A program made the translations under genes and the position numbers. From Sarocladium kiliense (lineage: Eukaryota > Ascomycota > Sordariomycetes > Hypocreales > Sarocladiaceae): 64,000 bases of DNA. Positions 45,365 to 57,015 of this stretch are shown here, in pieces. A model generated the notes under the pieces. It searched no databases and was not told the DNA's origin. It worked only from the letters and a program-made list of their open reading frames with translations. Numbering within the stretch: the stretch's first letter is position 1; every line of letters starts with the position of its first letter. The stretch lies in NCBI GenBank assembly GCA_030734395.1, contig JAUZTG010000041.1:310001-374000 (forward strand), given 5' to 3'.

Positions 45365-46059
45365 TGCTGATGTTGAATCGATAGACCGCTGCGATCCTAG
45401 CGCCGTCAGTGTGCTTGGTGGGCTAGTTGGCGAAATTCCTGGCGGCTCATCCCTCTTCGGACTTGTCAATGTCTTCTGCGCCTAAGGTCATTTTCAACTT
45501 CAGCAAGGTGTTGTTCAAGTCAGCAACAAATAGTCTCAGAGCTGAACCCACGAGTATTTTCCTGGGCCTGGGAAGATCTGCAACGCCAGGAACCTCACTT
45601 GCGGCTAAGCTACACCTTGTCGATCAAGCCCATGGATTTCTTCTTTTGTTAGCTAGAATGATCATCAGGTTCTCGATTCCTCGCTTTGATAGACATTAAT
45701 GAAGAATTTCTTTCTCAACACAGCTAGAATCCACCGCGTGATGGCAGCACCTACGCGACGTTGACGAACAGCGCTGATGGCGATAGGAAAGACAGATCAA
45801 GAAGAAGCCTCGACCGGCTCGGAAATATCGCACAAATTTTAGCTGATCAGATCTCCCTAATTGGTAGAATTGAGTGACAGAGAGAGAGTGTAGGTGTTGC
45901 TCTTTTTTGCGGCTAGTATAGGGTGGGCAACAAAGAGATTTTGGACTTGGTTCATATTTGTGTATCCACCTTCTCACCATCGCCATCTTTTCGCCTTCAC
46001 GATCGGCAATCGCTGCACCCACTGCTTTGAGATGTCACGGCCTTGATACCAATTCCAAC
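45365..46059. other. Intergenic region
   Basis: Nothing supportable. The right end must contain the promoter of the METTL16-like gene. Confidence 0.5.
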
Positions 46060-47645
46060 ATGCCATTCATACGAAAGCGACCTAGGCACGACTCGGAAGT
46101 CACATCGCACCCCGTCGATGATGTGCACCTCGACGATGCACCCACCCCAAACAGCGAGGCTGATCTCATCGAAAGTCGAGAGCGGCGATTCAGGAATCTG
46201 TACAAAAAGGCGCCAGATTTCAAGACAATTGCGCAACTAGATCCGGATTTTGCAACCTAGTATGTCGCAACGTTCAGCGTTTGATGAGAATGCCGTGCAG
46301 GATGTGAGGCTGAGATGGTTGTAGCGTCAAGGGCAGGGATCTTGACTTCAATGACCCAGCGGCTGTGGTGCAGCTTACCAAGACTTTACTGAAGCTTGAC
46401 TTCGATCTGGAGATTGAGTTGCCGGATGATAGGCTTTGCCCACCGGTATGTAGGACCTTTGTGATAATAACCATGATGAAGGGGTTCTGAAGGGCCTTCT
46501 CTGCAGGTGCCTAACCGACACAACTATATCCTCTGGCTCAAAGACCTCATCGATACTACTGTCTCTGATGATCCAACCTACAAAGCTATCGGGCTGGATA
46601 TAGGCACTGGCGCCAGCTGTATATACCCTCTTCTAGGCGGTGCACAACGCCCTTGGTCTTTCATCGCAACAGGTCTGTGCAGACCCCCCATGACCAGTCT
46701 CAACACGCTGACCATATCTTAGACATCGACTCACAAAGTCTCGCCTATGCGAAACGAAACATCACTCTCAACTCCCTCGAACATCGAATTGACCTTGTTG
46801 CACGTCAACCAACCGACTCCCTCATCCCCATTGACCACCTCCCGCCAACTCTCGACTTCACTATGACCAACCCCCCATTCTACACCTCATCCGACGAGCT
46901 CTCCGCCTCAGCCGCCAAGAAGTCCCTTCCCCCTTCGACAGCCTGTACAGGCGCCCCTGTCGAAATGGTCACGTCAGGCGGCGAAGTCGGCTTCATCACA
47001 AGGATCATTGAAGAGTCGCTCGTGGTGAGGGAAAGGGTGACGTGGTACACGGCTATGGTAGGATTTCTGTCGAGTCTGACGACGCTAGTGGAGAGATTGA
47101 AGAAGGAAGGCGTGAGTAATTATGCAGTCTCCGAATTTGTGCAGGGGAGCAAGACGAGGAGGTGGGCGATTGCGTGGAATTTTGGGATGAAGAGACCGGC
47201 GGAGAGGGTTGCGAGGGGTGTTGGTGCTTCGACAGTTTCGAAGAGTGTTTTGCCACCATCTACGGAGGTGAAGTTCTTCGAGGACATACCGTCTGATGAA
47301 CTAGGTGACTTTGTCAAATCATTGCAAGCAAAAATCAGAGAGCTGGACCTGTCGTCATGGGAATGGAACCCCCAGTCCCTCGAAGGCGTTGGCCACGCAC
47401 CTGACAAAGTCTGGGGTCGAGCATGGCGACGATGGAAGAAGCGACAAGAAGATGCGCAGCCAGAGGCGATGCCACATAAGGAAGATGAGCGAAAGTCACT
47501 CAGCTTCAAAATTGCCGTGAGGGTTCAGCGAGACGATGTGGTGGTTCATTGCCGATGGCTGGAAGGCCATGATGCCGCGGTGTTTGAGAGCTTCACGGGG
47601 TTCTTGAAGGCTTCTATTGAGTCAATACGCGGTAGAGACAAATGA
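46060..47645 (+). CDS. METTL16-like U6 snRNA N6-adenine methyltransferase
   Basis: SAM-dependent RNA methyltransferase, probably nuclear, that modifies the U6 snRNA ACAGA-box adenosine in characterised relatives. 469 residues in four exons: 46060-46259, 46325-46445, 46507-46672 and 46723-47645. Introns are 65, 61 and 50 bases. Diagnostic segments are FRNLYKKAPDFKTIAQLDPD, FDLEIELPDDRLCPPVPNRH, the SAM motif LDIGTGASCIYPLLGG, and the catalytic NPPF at residues 212-215 (TMTNPPFYTS). SGGEVGFITRIIEESL is also family-typical. The C-terminal region holds a fungal variable part with WEWNPQSLEGVG. The vertebrate-specific C-terminal regions are absent. It ends 96 bases from the convergent DUF218 gene. 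Confidence 0.92.
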
Positions 47646-47741
47646 TGAGGGATGATTTATCGCGCGATACACAGTCTTACAAACTTGTGGCGTCCTTCAC
47701 AGCATGTGGTCCGCCTAAGCCATCACCATGCTCCTCAGGAT

Positions 47742-48452
47742 CTAAGAGTCCTTCCCCGTCGCCTTCTCCTCAGGAACATATCCCTCCGGCAAATGGCTCC
47801 CAAACCCAGCCCGAATCAACCTCTGTCCCGCCTCCCACACGTCGTCTGGAATCTCCTGCTCAATTTGGAACCCCAGCTTCGGATACTCCCTCACCCTGAT
47901 CAGATCGCCCACCATGATACTCGCGACCAACTCCTGCGGGTTATCCTCATCGCAGTACTCATCCCACTCAATTTGCGGGCTGGTAACCTCGAACTCCGTC
48001 GTCTCGTCAGGCCACTGCTTCCGGAACGTGGCATACGTTCTGCGCTCCATGTATGGCTTTTGTACCAGCAGCAATCTCGTGACCTCAATGCCCCTCTCCT
48101 TCAAGATTTTATTCGTAAAGCGAATGTTCTCGCCTGTGTTCCTTGCTTCAGGCTCTGTAATGATCTTATCCTCTGGTACACCCAACGCAGCTGCAATGCG
48201 TGCAAACACCATGGCCTCGGGGTCTTTCCATCGGCCCGATGTCAAGGCACCGACACGGCCTGAGAATATGAGCCAAGGTGCCAGCCCGGAGTGGTAGAGG
48301 TGGGCAGAGTAGGCTGCGACGCGGGTGTCGAGGGAGCAGAGGCAGAAGATAGCGGAGAATGGACCTTGGGGCGGGGTGTCGAGGGGAGAGAGGCGGTGGT
48401 ATTTGTAGACTGTTGCGGCGTCGCGGTTGACAGCGTCTGTGTATTCTGCCAT
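47742..48452 (-). CDS. DUF218 (YdcF-like) protein
   Basis: Intronless, 236 residues. The DUF218 core is clear: SAIFCLCSLDTRVAAYSAHL, an FSGRVGALTSGRW loop, PEAMVFARIAAALGVPEDKI, EPEARNTGENIRFTNKILKE and LLLVQKPYMERRTYATFRKQ. The family is widespread in bacteria (YdcF, SanA, ElyC) and common as a cytosolic protein in fungi; its activity is not established. There is no signal peptide or membrane anchor, unlike many bacterial members. Confidence 0.9.
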   Translation of the reverse strand: MAEYTDAVNRDAATVYKYHRLSPLDTPPQGPFSAIFCLCSLDTRVAAYSAHLYHSGLAPWLIFSGRVGALTSGRWKDPEAMVFARIAAALGVPEDKIITEPEARNTGENIRFTNKILKERGIEVTRLLLVQKPYMERRTYATFRKQWPDETTEFEVTSPQIEWDEYCDEDNPQELVASIMVGDLIRVREYPKLGFQIEQEIPDDVWEAGQRLIRAGFGSHLPEGYVPEEKATGKDS

Positions 48453-49501
48453 GTTGGAGTATGAAGCTTGGCTTTCTGTACGCGATATTCTTTGAGATGT
48501 GTGTGAGATGGACTATTTTGGTTGCTTGCGACGAGGTAAGATGAGATGAGGTGTTAAGTGACAATGAGAGGGTAGAAATGGCGATGAGGGTTAAAATAAG
48601 ATTTTAGAATGGTAAAGCCAAGCTTCTCCGACGTCGCGCAATAAAGTCTTGTGCTGGAGAGATGGGCTGATCAAACAGACTGTCGAGTCTTGGCTTTGAG
48701 GCGGCGCATGGAGGAGAGAGGGGCTGGAGCCATGGCATCCATGTTTGGGCCACGTTTTATTTGGGGTCACAGCAGGATATATATATAAGTTGCCAAGCAA
48801 GTCGGCTACGGCGGAGTAATTGGGGGCTTGGTGATGATGGTGATGGACGATGATGGTGGTGAGAGGTTGAGAAGGCCGGAGTTGCGGTTTCGAGAGTTTG
48901 CTTGGCAGGTTGAGCGCGACTGTGAGTCTAAATAGAGGAGTTTCTCGTATCGCACGAATCGAGTTACTCCGGCTCTCAGCCTCAGGTGAAGGTCATCGCT
49001 CATGTAACGTTCTCTCCAGCTATAGTCGCTGAGCAAGGGTAATATTCGAAGCTTTCTATATCGGCTTACAGATGCAGTAAAGAAAGCGACGATAAGAGTT
49101 TCTTAACGCTCCTATCAGTCCGCGTCCCAGCACACACACAGATTCTCGGTGCCATACACTTGTCAGCGGACACACACAGGGCGCGCGGGCACTATCGTGA
49201 TCATGGTGGAGACGGTGGCTGACAGTGACCCTGGGATCGTCGTCCGGGGCGGGGTGGCGTCGACCACGATGACTTCATGTGGGAAGAGTAATGTTGTATA
49301 AAGATGATGTTCTATCGCTCTGGTTGATTCATGGTGCGATGCTCAACCTCCTTCTACTTTCTTGATGTAGACTCTTTTTGCTCATTCGACGTCTCAGCAT
49401 TGCTTGCCATATTCGACCACTCCACGATCGCCTCGCCTTCTCCAGCTCACTGTCTCCAGCCAGGTTTCTCATCAATTCCATTCAATCTTAAGCAGGCCAT
49501 T
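48453..49501. other. Divergent region between DUF218 and SDR genes
   Basis: No gene supported. It contains TATATATATA at 48778-48787, a run of GATGATGGT-like repeats near 48831-48860 and a GT/CA-rich stretch near 49130-49190. Confidence 0.5.
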
Positions 49502-50410
49502 ATGGCTTCTCACGAAGATGACCGCGCCAGCCTCACCAAGCGCATCATCCCCAGTATGCTCCTCTCCGGCGGCTCTGACAAGTCCCGACTCGACTCTCGG
49601 CATCTTGCCCCACGCGATACTGCTGCCGGCCGCTTCGCCCTCGTCGGCAACATCATCATCACAGGTGGCACCGGAGCAATCGGCATGGCTACAGCTCGAG
49701 CTGTTCTACAGCATGGTATCAGCGGACTCATGATCTTCGACCTCGGGGTTGCTAAATCCATGGATAAGGTCGAAGCACTGCGAAAGGAGTTCCCGGACGC
49801 GAAGATTGAAGCCAAGGATGTGAACGTCACGGATGAAGAGGCGGTGGGGAAAGCGGTTGGAGAGACAGCTGAACTCTTGGGCTCGGTTGATGCACTGGTC
49901 TGCTTTGCCGGCATTGTGCACACCCAAGACGCCATCGACACCCCAGCTGCGACCTTCCGCAAACTTCTGGAGGTCAACACAACCGGCTCATTCATCTGCG
50001 CCCAAGCTGCCGCCAAACAAATGATCTCCCAACAAACCGATCCCTCTTCCCCTGGTGGTCGCATTATCCTCACCGCCTCTATCTCGGCGCACGCCGTGAA
50101 CTTCCCGCAGCCGCAAGTAGCTTACAACGCGTCCAAGGGGGCACTGCTCATGATGAAGAGCAGCTTGGCGGCAGAGTGGGCGAGGTATGGGATTACGGTG
50201 AATAGTATTAGTCCCGGGTATATGGACACGATACTGAATGAGGGAGAGGGGTTGAAGGAGCATAGGGTGCAGTGGGCGGCGAGGAATCCGATGGGAAGAA
50301 TGGGTGATCCAGAGGAGGTGACTGGGGTGGTCGTTATGCTGCTGAGTCGTGCGGGAAGTTATGTGACGGGCGCGGATTATGCGATTGATGGGGGTGGTTT
50401 GGTGTTTTAA
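49502..50410 (+). CDS. Short-chain dehydrogenase/reductase, polyol-dehydrogenase type
   Basis: Intronless model of 302 residues. NAD(P)-binding motif TGGTGAIG at residues 54-61, a CFAG segment in place of the usual NNAG near 134-137, catalytic Ser near 193-195, and YNASK with Y208 and K212. The end (MLLSRAGSYVTGADYAIDGG) is typical of classical SDRs acting on sugars, polyols or ketones, such as arabinitol or sorbose reductases. The frame is open back to an ATG at 49331, which would add 57 residues of leader-like, Ser/Phe-rich sequence. 49502 is preferred, but a targeting extension cannot be excluded. Substrate unknown. Confidence 0.87.
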   Translation: MASHEDDRASLTKRIIPSMLLSGGSDKSRLDSRHLAPRDTAAGRFALVGNIIITGGTGAIGMATARAVLQHGISGLMIFDLGVAKSMDKVEALRKEFPDAKIEAKDVNVTDEEAVGKAVGETAELLGSVDALVCFAGIVHTQDAIDTPAATFRKLLEVNTTGSFICAQAAAKQMISQQTDPSSPGGRIILTASISAHAVNFPQPQVAYNASKGALLMMKSSLAAEWARYGITVNSISPGYMDTILNEGEGLKEHRVQWAARNPMGRMGDPEEVTGVVVMLLSRAGSYVTGADYAIDGGGLVF

Positions 50411-50587
50411 TTGATGGTAGAGCCTTTTATGGATGATCATGTGAGAAAACGGACCTATACGGCATAAACTATGGCTACGTGAGAATAACGATTTTGTCGT
50501 CAATTGAATGCTATATTTGCAACAGTAAAGTGTTATTTATATCTTAGATATTGTGCAAAAAGGTAAGTTTGACCTAGAGTCTCCATC

Positions 50588-51215
50588 TCAGCATATGTGC
50601 CCGGTTTGGCCACTACCATAGAAGATGCCGTTCCAATAGGTGATATCTCCTTCGTCGTAGCGAGGCGCGACATAAATATACTGGTTGAGATCAAATCCCT
50701 TATCCGTATTCTCCATAACCTTCTTGAGGCTGTATATCATCTTATCGCGGTTGTAGTTGTCAATCTGCTGGTTTGGATTCCCGCTCGCGCCGTAAATAAC
50801 GCGCATGGTGGCAATGGCCGTGTTTGCGGATTCAGGCCCGTCACACACGGAGCCGACGCGCTCAATGCAGGTAAAAGCCTGCTCAACATGCAGGTTGGCC
50901 AGGCATTCGGCGACGTAATAGTCCTGAGGTCCTAGATCGTAGCCGCCGCCGGACCAGCAGACATCGGCGATGGCCTTTTGGTTGCCATCTGCGTCCTCGA
51001 TATAGGTGCGCAACCACCAGTTCTGGGACTGGACCGACCCTGAGTCCCAATGGCACGCACTATATTGCAGGGAATCATCAGTAAACTCCGCATGAAGTTG
51101 GTCTTGAGCCAAGACGGTGCACATACGGTTGTTCGCCTCCAATCACGTCCTTCAAAGCTCCCGAGGCTGCTCCAACTATAGCGCTTGTGATGAGCTCACC
51201 AAGGAACAAAGCCAT
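50588..51215 (-). CDS. Hypothetical secreted or membrane-associated protein with a frame break
   Basis: The main frame, 51142-50588, encodes a 184-residue reading rich in Asp, Tyr and Asn (DSLQYSACHWDSGSVQSQNW, DVCWSGGGYDLGPQDYYVAE, YIYVAPRYDEGDITYWNG) with several cysteines. Just upstream, in another frame, an ATG at 51215 opens a hydrophobic stretch (MALFLGELITSAIVGAASGA, then LKDVIGGE) that looks like its true N-terminus. Joining them requires a one-base correction near the GGAGG at about 51136-51140. The only introns that would join the frames have poor signals or delete likely coding sequence. Otherwise translation would start at the internal Met after ANNR. A TATATATA lies upstream at 51317. 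Family not recognised. Confidence 0.6.
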
Positions 51216-52596
51216 GTTGTAGATTGCGTTGGTAGGGCTTCGGTGTTGAGGTTCGAGATTCGGTGATGAGGGTAGTTGCCTGAGTTTCCATGTTTCAAGG
51301 CATCATGAGAACCAGTTATATATACATCTTTAGACCTTATACTTTAGGGGTCCAGGTGCCAGGACTATTTCTTCCTTCTCGTACTCTTTCCTGATGATTC
51401 AAGCGTGATGTCACAAATCACAGGTTGAACAGTAGAAGTTGCGGCGCTGTTCGGATCCCTAGGCCGATCGTACTCTCGCAGGCGGGATGTACGATCCACT
51501 AGGACTCACAAACTTCTAGGACTGATTCCTCCAGGACTTACCACCCTCTAAAACGAAAAGTCTCAGTAAGTAATCTAGCTATAGGTAGAAGGGATTTGCA
51601 TTCGCAAGTTCCTACATGATATCGTGTGTGGAAAAACACCCGGCTTCCATTCGCAATGAGGAACAAACTCTTACGTCACAGAGAAAAGCCAAAAGCGGCC
51701 ATTGCGTCACGGATGAATCAAAGTCAAGCTGCCGTGGCCGATCAACATACTTTTTATGGAGTAGTTGCAGTGTAGAAGAACTGGTGTAGAGGTGTGGTAA
51801 AGACTCTACCATCTCACCTCTGCCGGCTTTCGCACCTCCAACGTGATTGTGTTCTAGCTCTGTCTACGTATAAAAGTGCGTGCGACCCGAAAGCTATGCT
51901 GCATGGTATTCATGAAAAATAAGGATGAGGCCGGTCACGCATTGCCGCCATCCATGTGATGATCCTTTACCTTTAATCGTCGGACAATGGCCTGCACCGC
52001 GCGGGTGGGTGCGAACGTACAAGGAGTCGGTAACATGCAGAGCTCACATCACATGACTATCACGCCTTTTAAGGTCTGAAATCATCTCTTATCTCCAATA
52101 ATCCAGTTTACTTCCAGAAGCGCTACTTTCCCTCTGGCAGTCAAAGCCGCCAGGGCCGATTGCATTGAGTCTTCTCCCAATGTATCCAAGGTGTAGAAGT
52201 GGTAGGCGCGTAGCACAGACCGGGTACGGCGGCGAGCAGGATAGAAAGGTTCGAGTAACAAGATTACACAACTGAAGTTGTACAAGTCTACGACACCTTC
52301 AATATTCCATCTCAAAGTTTAGAGAGGTTTATGAGGCTGACTTCGCAGTCAACCGTTGCCTACGTCTCCTATAACCGACCAGGCTCCGGCCCCACCTCCG
52401 ATGGTCGGCGATGGAGGGGAAGCGGGAATCCGGGGAAGCACTAAGCCGAGGCCTCACACCCCGCCACCAGTAACCGACGGGCTACAGCAGCATACATCTA
52501 TGCTTGACACCGTCTTCCGAGTTCAATGTTTGGATATTTCTACTGAGAACAGTAAAGTAGACTATTGTCTTCCTCCAGGTGTATACAAGGTTAAAG
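51143..52596. other. Mostly intergenic region
   Basis: Apart from the probable N-terminus of the preceding gene (to 51215) no gene is supported. Plus-strand frame 52356-52631 overlaps the first exon of the ligase gene in a different frame and is not supported. Confidence 0.5.
51317..51324 (-). promoter_or_regulatory. TATA box of the hypothetical gene at 51215
   Basis: The TATATATA palindrome lies about 100 bases before the ATG at 51215 on the minus strand. Confidence 0.4.
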
Positions 52597-54541
52597 ATGC
52601 CATTCTCTGGGCCTCCAATGGACCCAAGTAAGCCCTCCTCCTCCTCCTCGTGCTCTTCGCCATCCGCATCTAACTCCATGTCTGAACTCAGGTCCAACAA
52701 ACACCTCCATTTGGTCCTGGCTCTTCACAAACCCCCTGCCCTCCAATCGTGGCTTCCACTCCTTAACAACCTCAACCCTCCTCCCCTTGTCCACCATAAA
52801 GGACCAGGCAACCCTCTTATCCGCATCCCTAACCCGCCTTCACGCCCTTCAGCCTCACCAGACAATCGCCATAGTCGCCCATAACTCCATCTCGTACCCT
52901 TTACCTCTCTTCGCAGCGGCGCGTCTGGGAGTGGTAGTCACGTGCCTTCCTCCAGAGTCACATCCTGAAGATCTCGCCGGGTACTTTGAGACGGCGGGGG
53001 TTGTGTTGTGTTTTACGGATGGAGAGACCGTCGGAAAGGTGAGGGAGGCGGCTAGAATAGTTGGGTTGGGAAGGGAGAAGGTCGTGATGTTGGAGGAGGA
53101 GTGGGAGAGGAAAGAGGCAACCGTCAACGACTTGATCAAGGAAGGCGAGTCGATGGTTGAAATGGGCCAGACGGTGAAGGAATGGAAGCCGGAAAAGAGA
53201 GCCGATGAGACATGTGCTTTTCTGTGCTTTAGTTCTGGCACAACCGGGAAACCCAAAGCGGTACGCATACTAATACATCTTCTCTCCCTGGGTAGGGTTG
53301 TGCTAATGGCGAGTAGGTCCGGATCTCGCATACAAATGTCATCTCACAGCTTCGCCAAGTGCAACTGGTCACGAGACCGGGTGTATCCAATACTGTCCTC
53401 GGTATACTCCCATTCTACCACAGTCAGTACAAAGCTTGCACACCAGAACGCGTCTGAGAACACAGCTGACCGCGAAACAAGTCACCGGCTTGGTCCATCT
53501 GTTACACCTGCCCTTTCTCCTCCATCAAGACATGATCGTAGTGGAGAAGTTCACAATGAAGAACATGCTCGAAGCAATCACCAACTTCAAATGCAACGAG
53601 CTCTGGCTCGTCCCTCGTGAGTATCTCTTGTACTCAGATTGAAAGCACACCAGCTTATAAAGGCAACAGCTCTCTTCATCCGCCTCTTGAACGACCCCCT
53701 CGTCCCCTCGTACAGCCTCTCGCATGTTCAACAGTTCGACACGGGTGCAGCACCCCTCTCCCAAGGCGTCATCAAGAAACTAAGCAAGAAGTTCCCCAAC
53801 GTGGCGATACGACAATCGTGGGGTATGACCGAGAGCACATCTGTTTTGACGACGACGCCGCCTGGGCTGGATACCTGGGAGAACGCGGCTAGTGTGGGGA
53901 AGTTGGTGCCGGGCACGAGTGTAAGGATTGTGGATGCTCAGACGGGGCGGGATGTTGGTGTGGGAGAGAAGGGAGAGGTTAGTCTTGATACGTTCTCATT
54001 AGAGCAAGGCTACGTCGACGAGTACTGACAATGGATTCAGATCTGGGCAAAGGGCCCCCAAGTCTCTATGGGCTACCTCAACAACCCCTCCGCAACATCC
54101 TCGACCTACGACGCCGAAGGCTACCTCCATACCGGCGACCTTGGTTCCATCGACTCAACCGGCTTCCTAACAATCCACTCTCGCCTCAAAGAAATCCTCA
54201 AAGTCCGCGGCCACCCCGTCTCCCCCTCCCTCCTAGAAGACCTCCTCCTCTCCCACCCCTCCGTCGCCGACTGCGCCGTCATCGGCATTCCCGACGCCTA
54301 CTCTGGCGAACTCCCACAAGCTTGGGTGGTGCTTACGGATGATGGCGTTGAGAGGGGAGAGGAGTGGATGAGACAGGAGTTGGAGAGGTTGGTGGAGAGG
54401 AGAAGGGAGAGGTGGATGTGGTTGAGGGGTGGGGTGGTGTTTGTGGAGGATATACCGAAGAGTAGGGCTGGGAAGATCTTGAGGGGAGTGTTGAAGGAGA
54501 GGGCAGCGAGCATGGGGGAGGCGAAGAAGGCGAAGCTTTGA
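52597..54541 (+). CDS. Peroxisomal acyl-CoA synthetase / 4-coumarate-CoA ligase-like enzyme
   Basis: AMP-forming ligase that activates a carboxylic acid to its CoA thioester. 549 residues in six exons: 52597-52627, 52692-53260, 53317-53422, 53482-53616, 53670-53977 and 54041-54541. Introns are 53-64 bases. The tiny first exon encodes MPFSGPPMDP. Adenylation motifs: SSGTTGKPKA (191-200), QSWGMTESTS, GYLHTGDLGSID, and the C-terminal catalytic PKSRAGKILRG. FYHITGLVHLLHLPFL and LWLVPPLFIRLLNDP support the splice choices. The protein ends AKL, a PTS1-type tripeptide, so a peroxisomal location is likely. The substrate could be a fatty, phenylpropanoid or other acid. Confidence 0.9.
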
Positions 54542-55300
54542 GACAAAGACAGGGAGCCTACAACGATGGTGCTGATCTCGTTGGGTAGGGACGCATGCAT
54601 GAATAGAAACACAATTGGCCAAGTGTAAGCTGCTGTATTCATCGGCACCTGAGACACCGCGACTCGGCATTCCTCGGACACGGATCAACAACTCAGATCC
54701 TTCCCGGGACGCACGTGTCGGCTCCGGCCATATCGCAGGTGCAATCCTCAAGATCCCCGCCACAGCCGCCGCAACCGGCATCTGAGTAACCGCCACAGAA
54801 ATGCAACACCATGAATCGCAAATCCATCACCCGACCCTTCATTCCCATCCGCCACATGCAGATGTCAAATCACTATGGTGGACGGGATCTTGGACCCATG
54901 GGCGAATCACCAGCCCCACGTGTGTCTGTCGTTCGCGTAGCGGCAACCATTACAAGCCTCCGCACTAAGGGAAATGCGATACTGCCCAAACACAAGTGCC
55001 GGTTTCTCACGATTGCCCATCGAAGCAGAGGAGGCGAAGCGTAGACAGTCTTTATGGTTTTGACATCTGCACCCGCTCAGAGCTGTGGTTGGTAGTTCGG
55101 GAGGGTTCGCGAAGGATCGACAGAGGGGCTGTTGGTGGGGGTTTTTGACCTCCGGATGGGTCTCCACGGGGGATGCTGCGATATAAACAGAACCTCGCTC
55201 GGGGCATTTTCTCCTGCTCGCTTAGGGACTTTCCCCTCATATCGCTTAACTGATCCCTCATGCTTCATCACTGTGACTGCTCTTCACCCGCGCCCTCACA
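54542..55300. other. Intergenic region
   Basis: No gene supported. Small open frames on both strands lack features. CGG/CCG triplets are frequent near 54715-54780. Confidence 0.5.
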
Positions 55301-55738
55301 ATGGAGAAAGTCAGTCTCCTGACGGCTTCGCGGGTCGAGCCTGGCATCCTCCCGTACTCGACCGAAATCCTCGTTACCTCGCTGTATCCAGTCATCCACT
55401 CCATTCTGCAACTCCAGCGTATCATCAGCACGCTGTCAATACAACTCATCTTGCAGGCATACACCGCCGCTTGCATCACCCTCTCCACAGCCCTCTGGTC
55501 GAGTCGACTCCTCGCGATTTACACCTTCTTTGCCGTACAAGGCGGACTAGGGTTGTCGAGAAGGGTCGTTTGGTGGACCTGGACGTCGAAGAGCGTCGTG
55601 GCACTGAGAGACCAGACGTTCAAAAGCTTTGCGACTTGGATCCTTGGAAGTGGGAATGGCCTCATCCTGATGCTGTTCTGGCCGGGATGGTGGTGCCTTG
55701 CTGGTACGACCTGTGCGATCTGGTTCTTCTGCGGATGA
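55301..55738 (+). CDS. Small multi-pass membrane protein, unknown function
   Basis: Intronless, 145 residues from an ATG with a good context (CACAATGG). Four hydrophobic stretches are visible: EILVTSLYPVIHSIL, TLSIQLILQAYTAACITL, LLAIYTFFAVQGGLGL, and near the end LILMLFWPGWWCLAGTTCAI. There is a basic/aromatic loop (LSRRVVWWTWTSK) between the third and fourth. No signal-peptide-like start; possibly an ER or mitochondrial membrane protein. Family not recognised. It ends 91 bases from the convergent XAP5 gene. Confidence 0.62.
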   Translation: MEKVSLLTASRVEPGILPYSTEILVTSLYPVIHSILQLQRIISTLSIQLILQAYTAACITLSTALWSSRLLAIYTFFAVQGGLGLSRRVVWWTWTSKSVVALRDQTFKSFATWILGSGNGLILMLFWPGWWCLAGTTCAIWFFCG

Positions 55739-55829
55739 ACGACATCCAACATCAAGTGAACTAAATCGAAACGAACTCTCATCGACCTCCAACAAGAGAA
55801 TGTCATGAACACACAACACAATCTTTCCC

Positions 55830-57015
55830 TCACCTCGAGAAGAAGAACGCATTCCCACCAGCATCCCTCCTCACCTCCTTCGAATAATCCTTCTCCGGAT
55901 CGAAATCCTGCCAAGTGCTGGCAGGATAAATATGTTTATTCCGCTCATACCACCGTCTATCCACCACCAGTGTCGCATTCGGGTCGTCATTTGCGCCCTC
56001 GAGGCTATTGATATCGGGCAGCGCTCTTGCAGCTGCTGCTTTGGACTCGGCGGTCGTCAGGCCCTCAGACGGAGCTTCAGAAGGAACAGTGACAGAGGCT
56101 GAAGGTCTTTCGTTACTGTAATCGAAGATGCGTTGGCCGCCGGGGCCGAGACTCTTATTCAGCGCAAAGAAGTAGAAGTCGTAATGCTGTAGATAGGTGT
56201 TAGTCGTGTTTTCCAGCCGACATGGAGAAGCCACTCACATGAGGAATAATGACAGAACCTCGTACAAGCATCAAATCATCAACCCCAACTCTTGCCCAAG
56301 CCTTTCGTGCCGCAGCCTTATCGCCTGTGCCCAATTCCGCGCCCACCTTGCGACTCTTGTCAAGAAACACCCAGACAAAGTCCCCTTTGCGCACTCTGAC
56401 CGTGCCTCCAGGTGTATTCGCGCCGTCGTAGAAAACGAACGGTATAGCAATCTCAGTAGCTTTTACCGCTTCCTGAAGACTGAGGAACTCGCGTCGTAGT
56501 GCTTCTCGTTCGGTGGCTTCTTTGCGTAGGGCTGCTTTCGTGAGAGCCTTGGGGATGACGCCCACAGATGAATTGGCCTTGAACTTCGCTTTCGTTTCGG
56601 TGCCGCTCTCATCTGTCGTTGCCTCTTTCGATTCGCCATTCTCTTTTGAGGGTTTCGCTTTCTTTGGCTTCAGCGATTCCTCCTCCTCTTCCTCATCATC
56701 ACCAAACGACAACAGCTTCTTCCCAGTCTTCTTCCCTTTCACCTTCTTCCTAACCGGCCCTCCCGTGTCGTCACTGTTCGTCGCAATGTCAGGAGTGCCT
56801 GTCAAAGACCGATCCGGCGGCGTAGGGGCCTGGCTAGACGTGCCTGAAGGTGCAGCAGCGGAACCATCACGGGCTTCGCGCTCCTGTTGCTCGAGGACTT
56901 CGGCGCGACGCTTGCGGAAGTCGGAGAGGTTGACGAGGCCGACGGTGTTGGTTGAGAGAAGCTGGGAGGTGTTTTGGTTTTGGGAGGTAAAGCGGGAGGG
57001 AGGTTGGTCGGCCAT
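55830..57015 (-). CDS. XAP5 family protein (FAM50 homologue)
   Basis: Nuclear protein of 377 residues in two exons, 57015-56239 and 56186-55830, with a 52-base intron (GTGAGT...CTACAG). The N-terminal half is charged and disordered: a helix near LSDFRKRRAEVLEQQEREAR, a basic cluster (VRKKVKGKKTGKK) that can serve as a nuclear signal, and an acidic Glu run. The C-terminal XAP5 domain is clear: IPFVFYDGANTPGGTVRVRK, DFVWVFLDKSRK, VRGSVIIPHHYDFYFFALN and FDYSNERP. Human and plant relatives act in chromatin and transcription or splicing. A conserved eukaryotic housekeeping-type gene. Confidence 0.92.
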
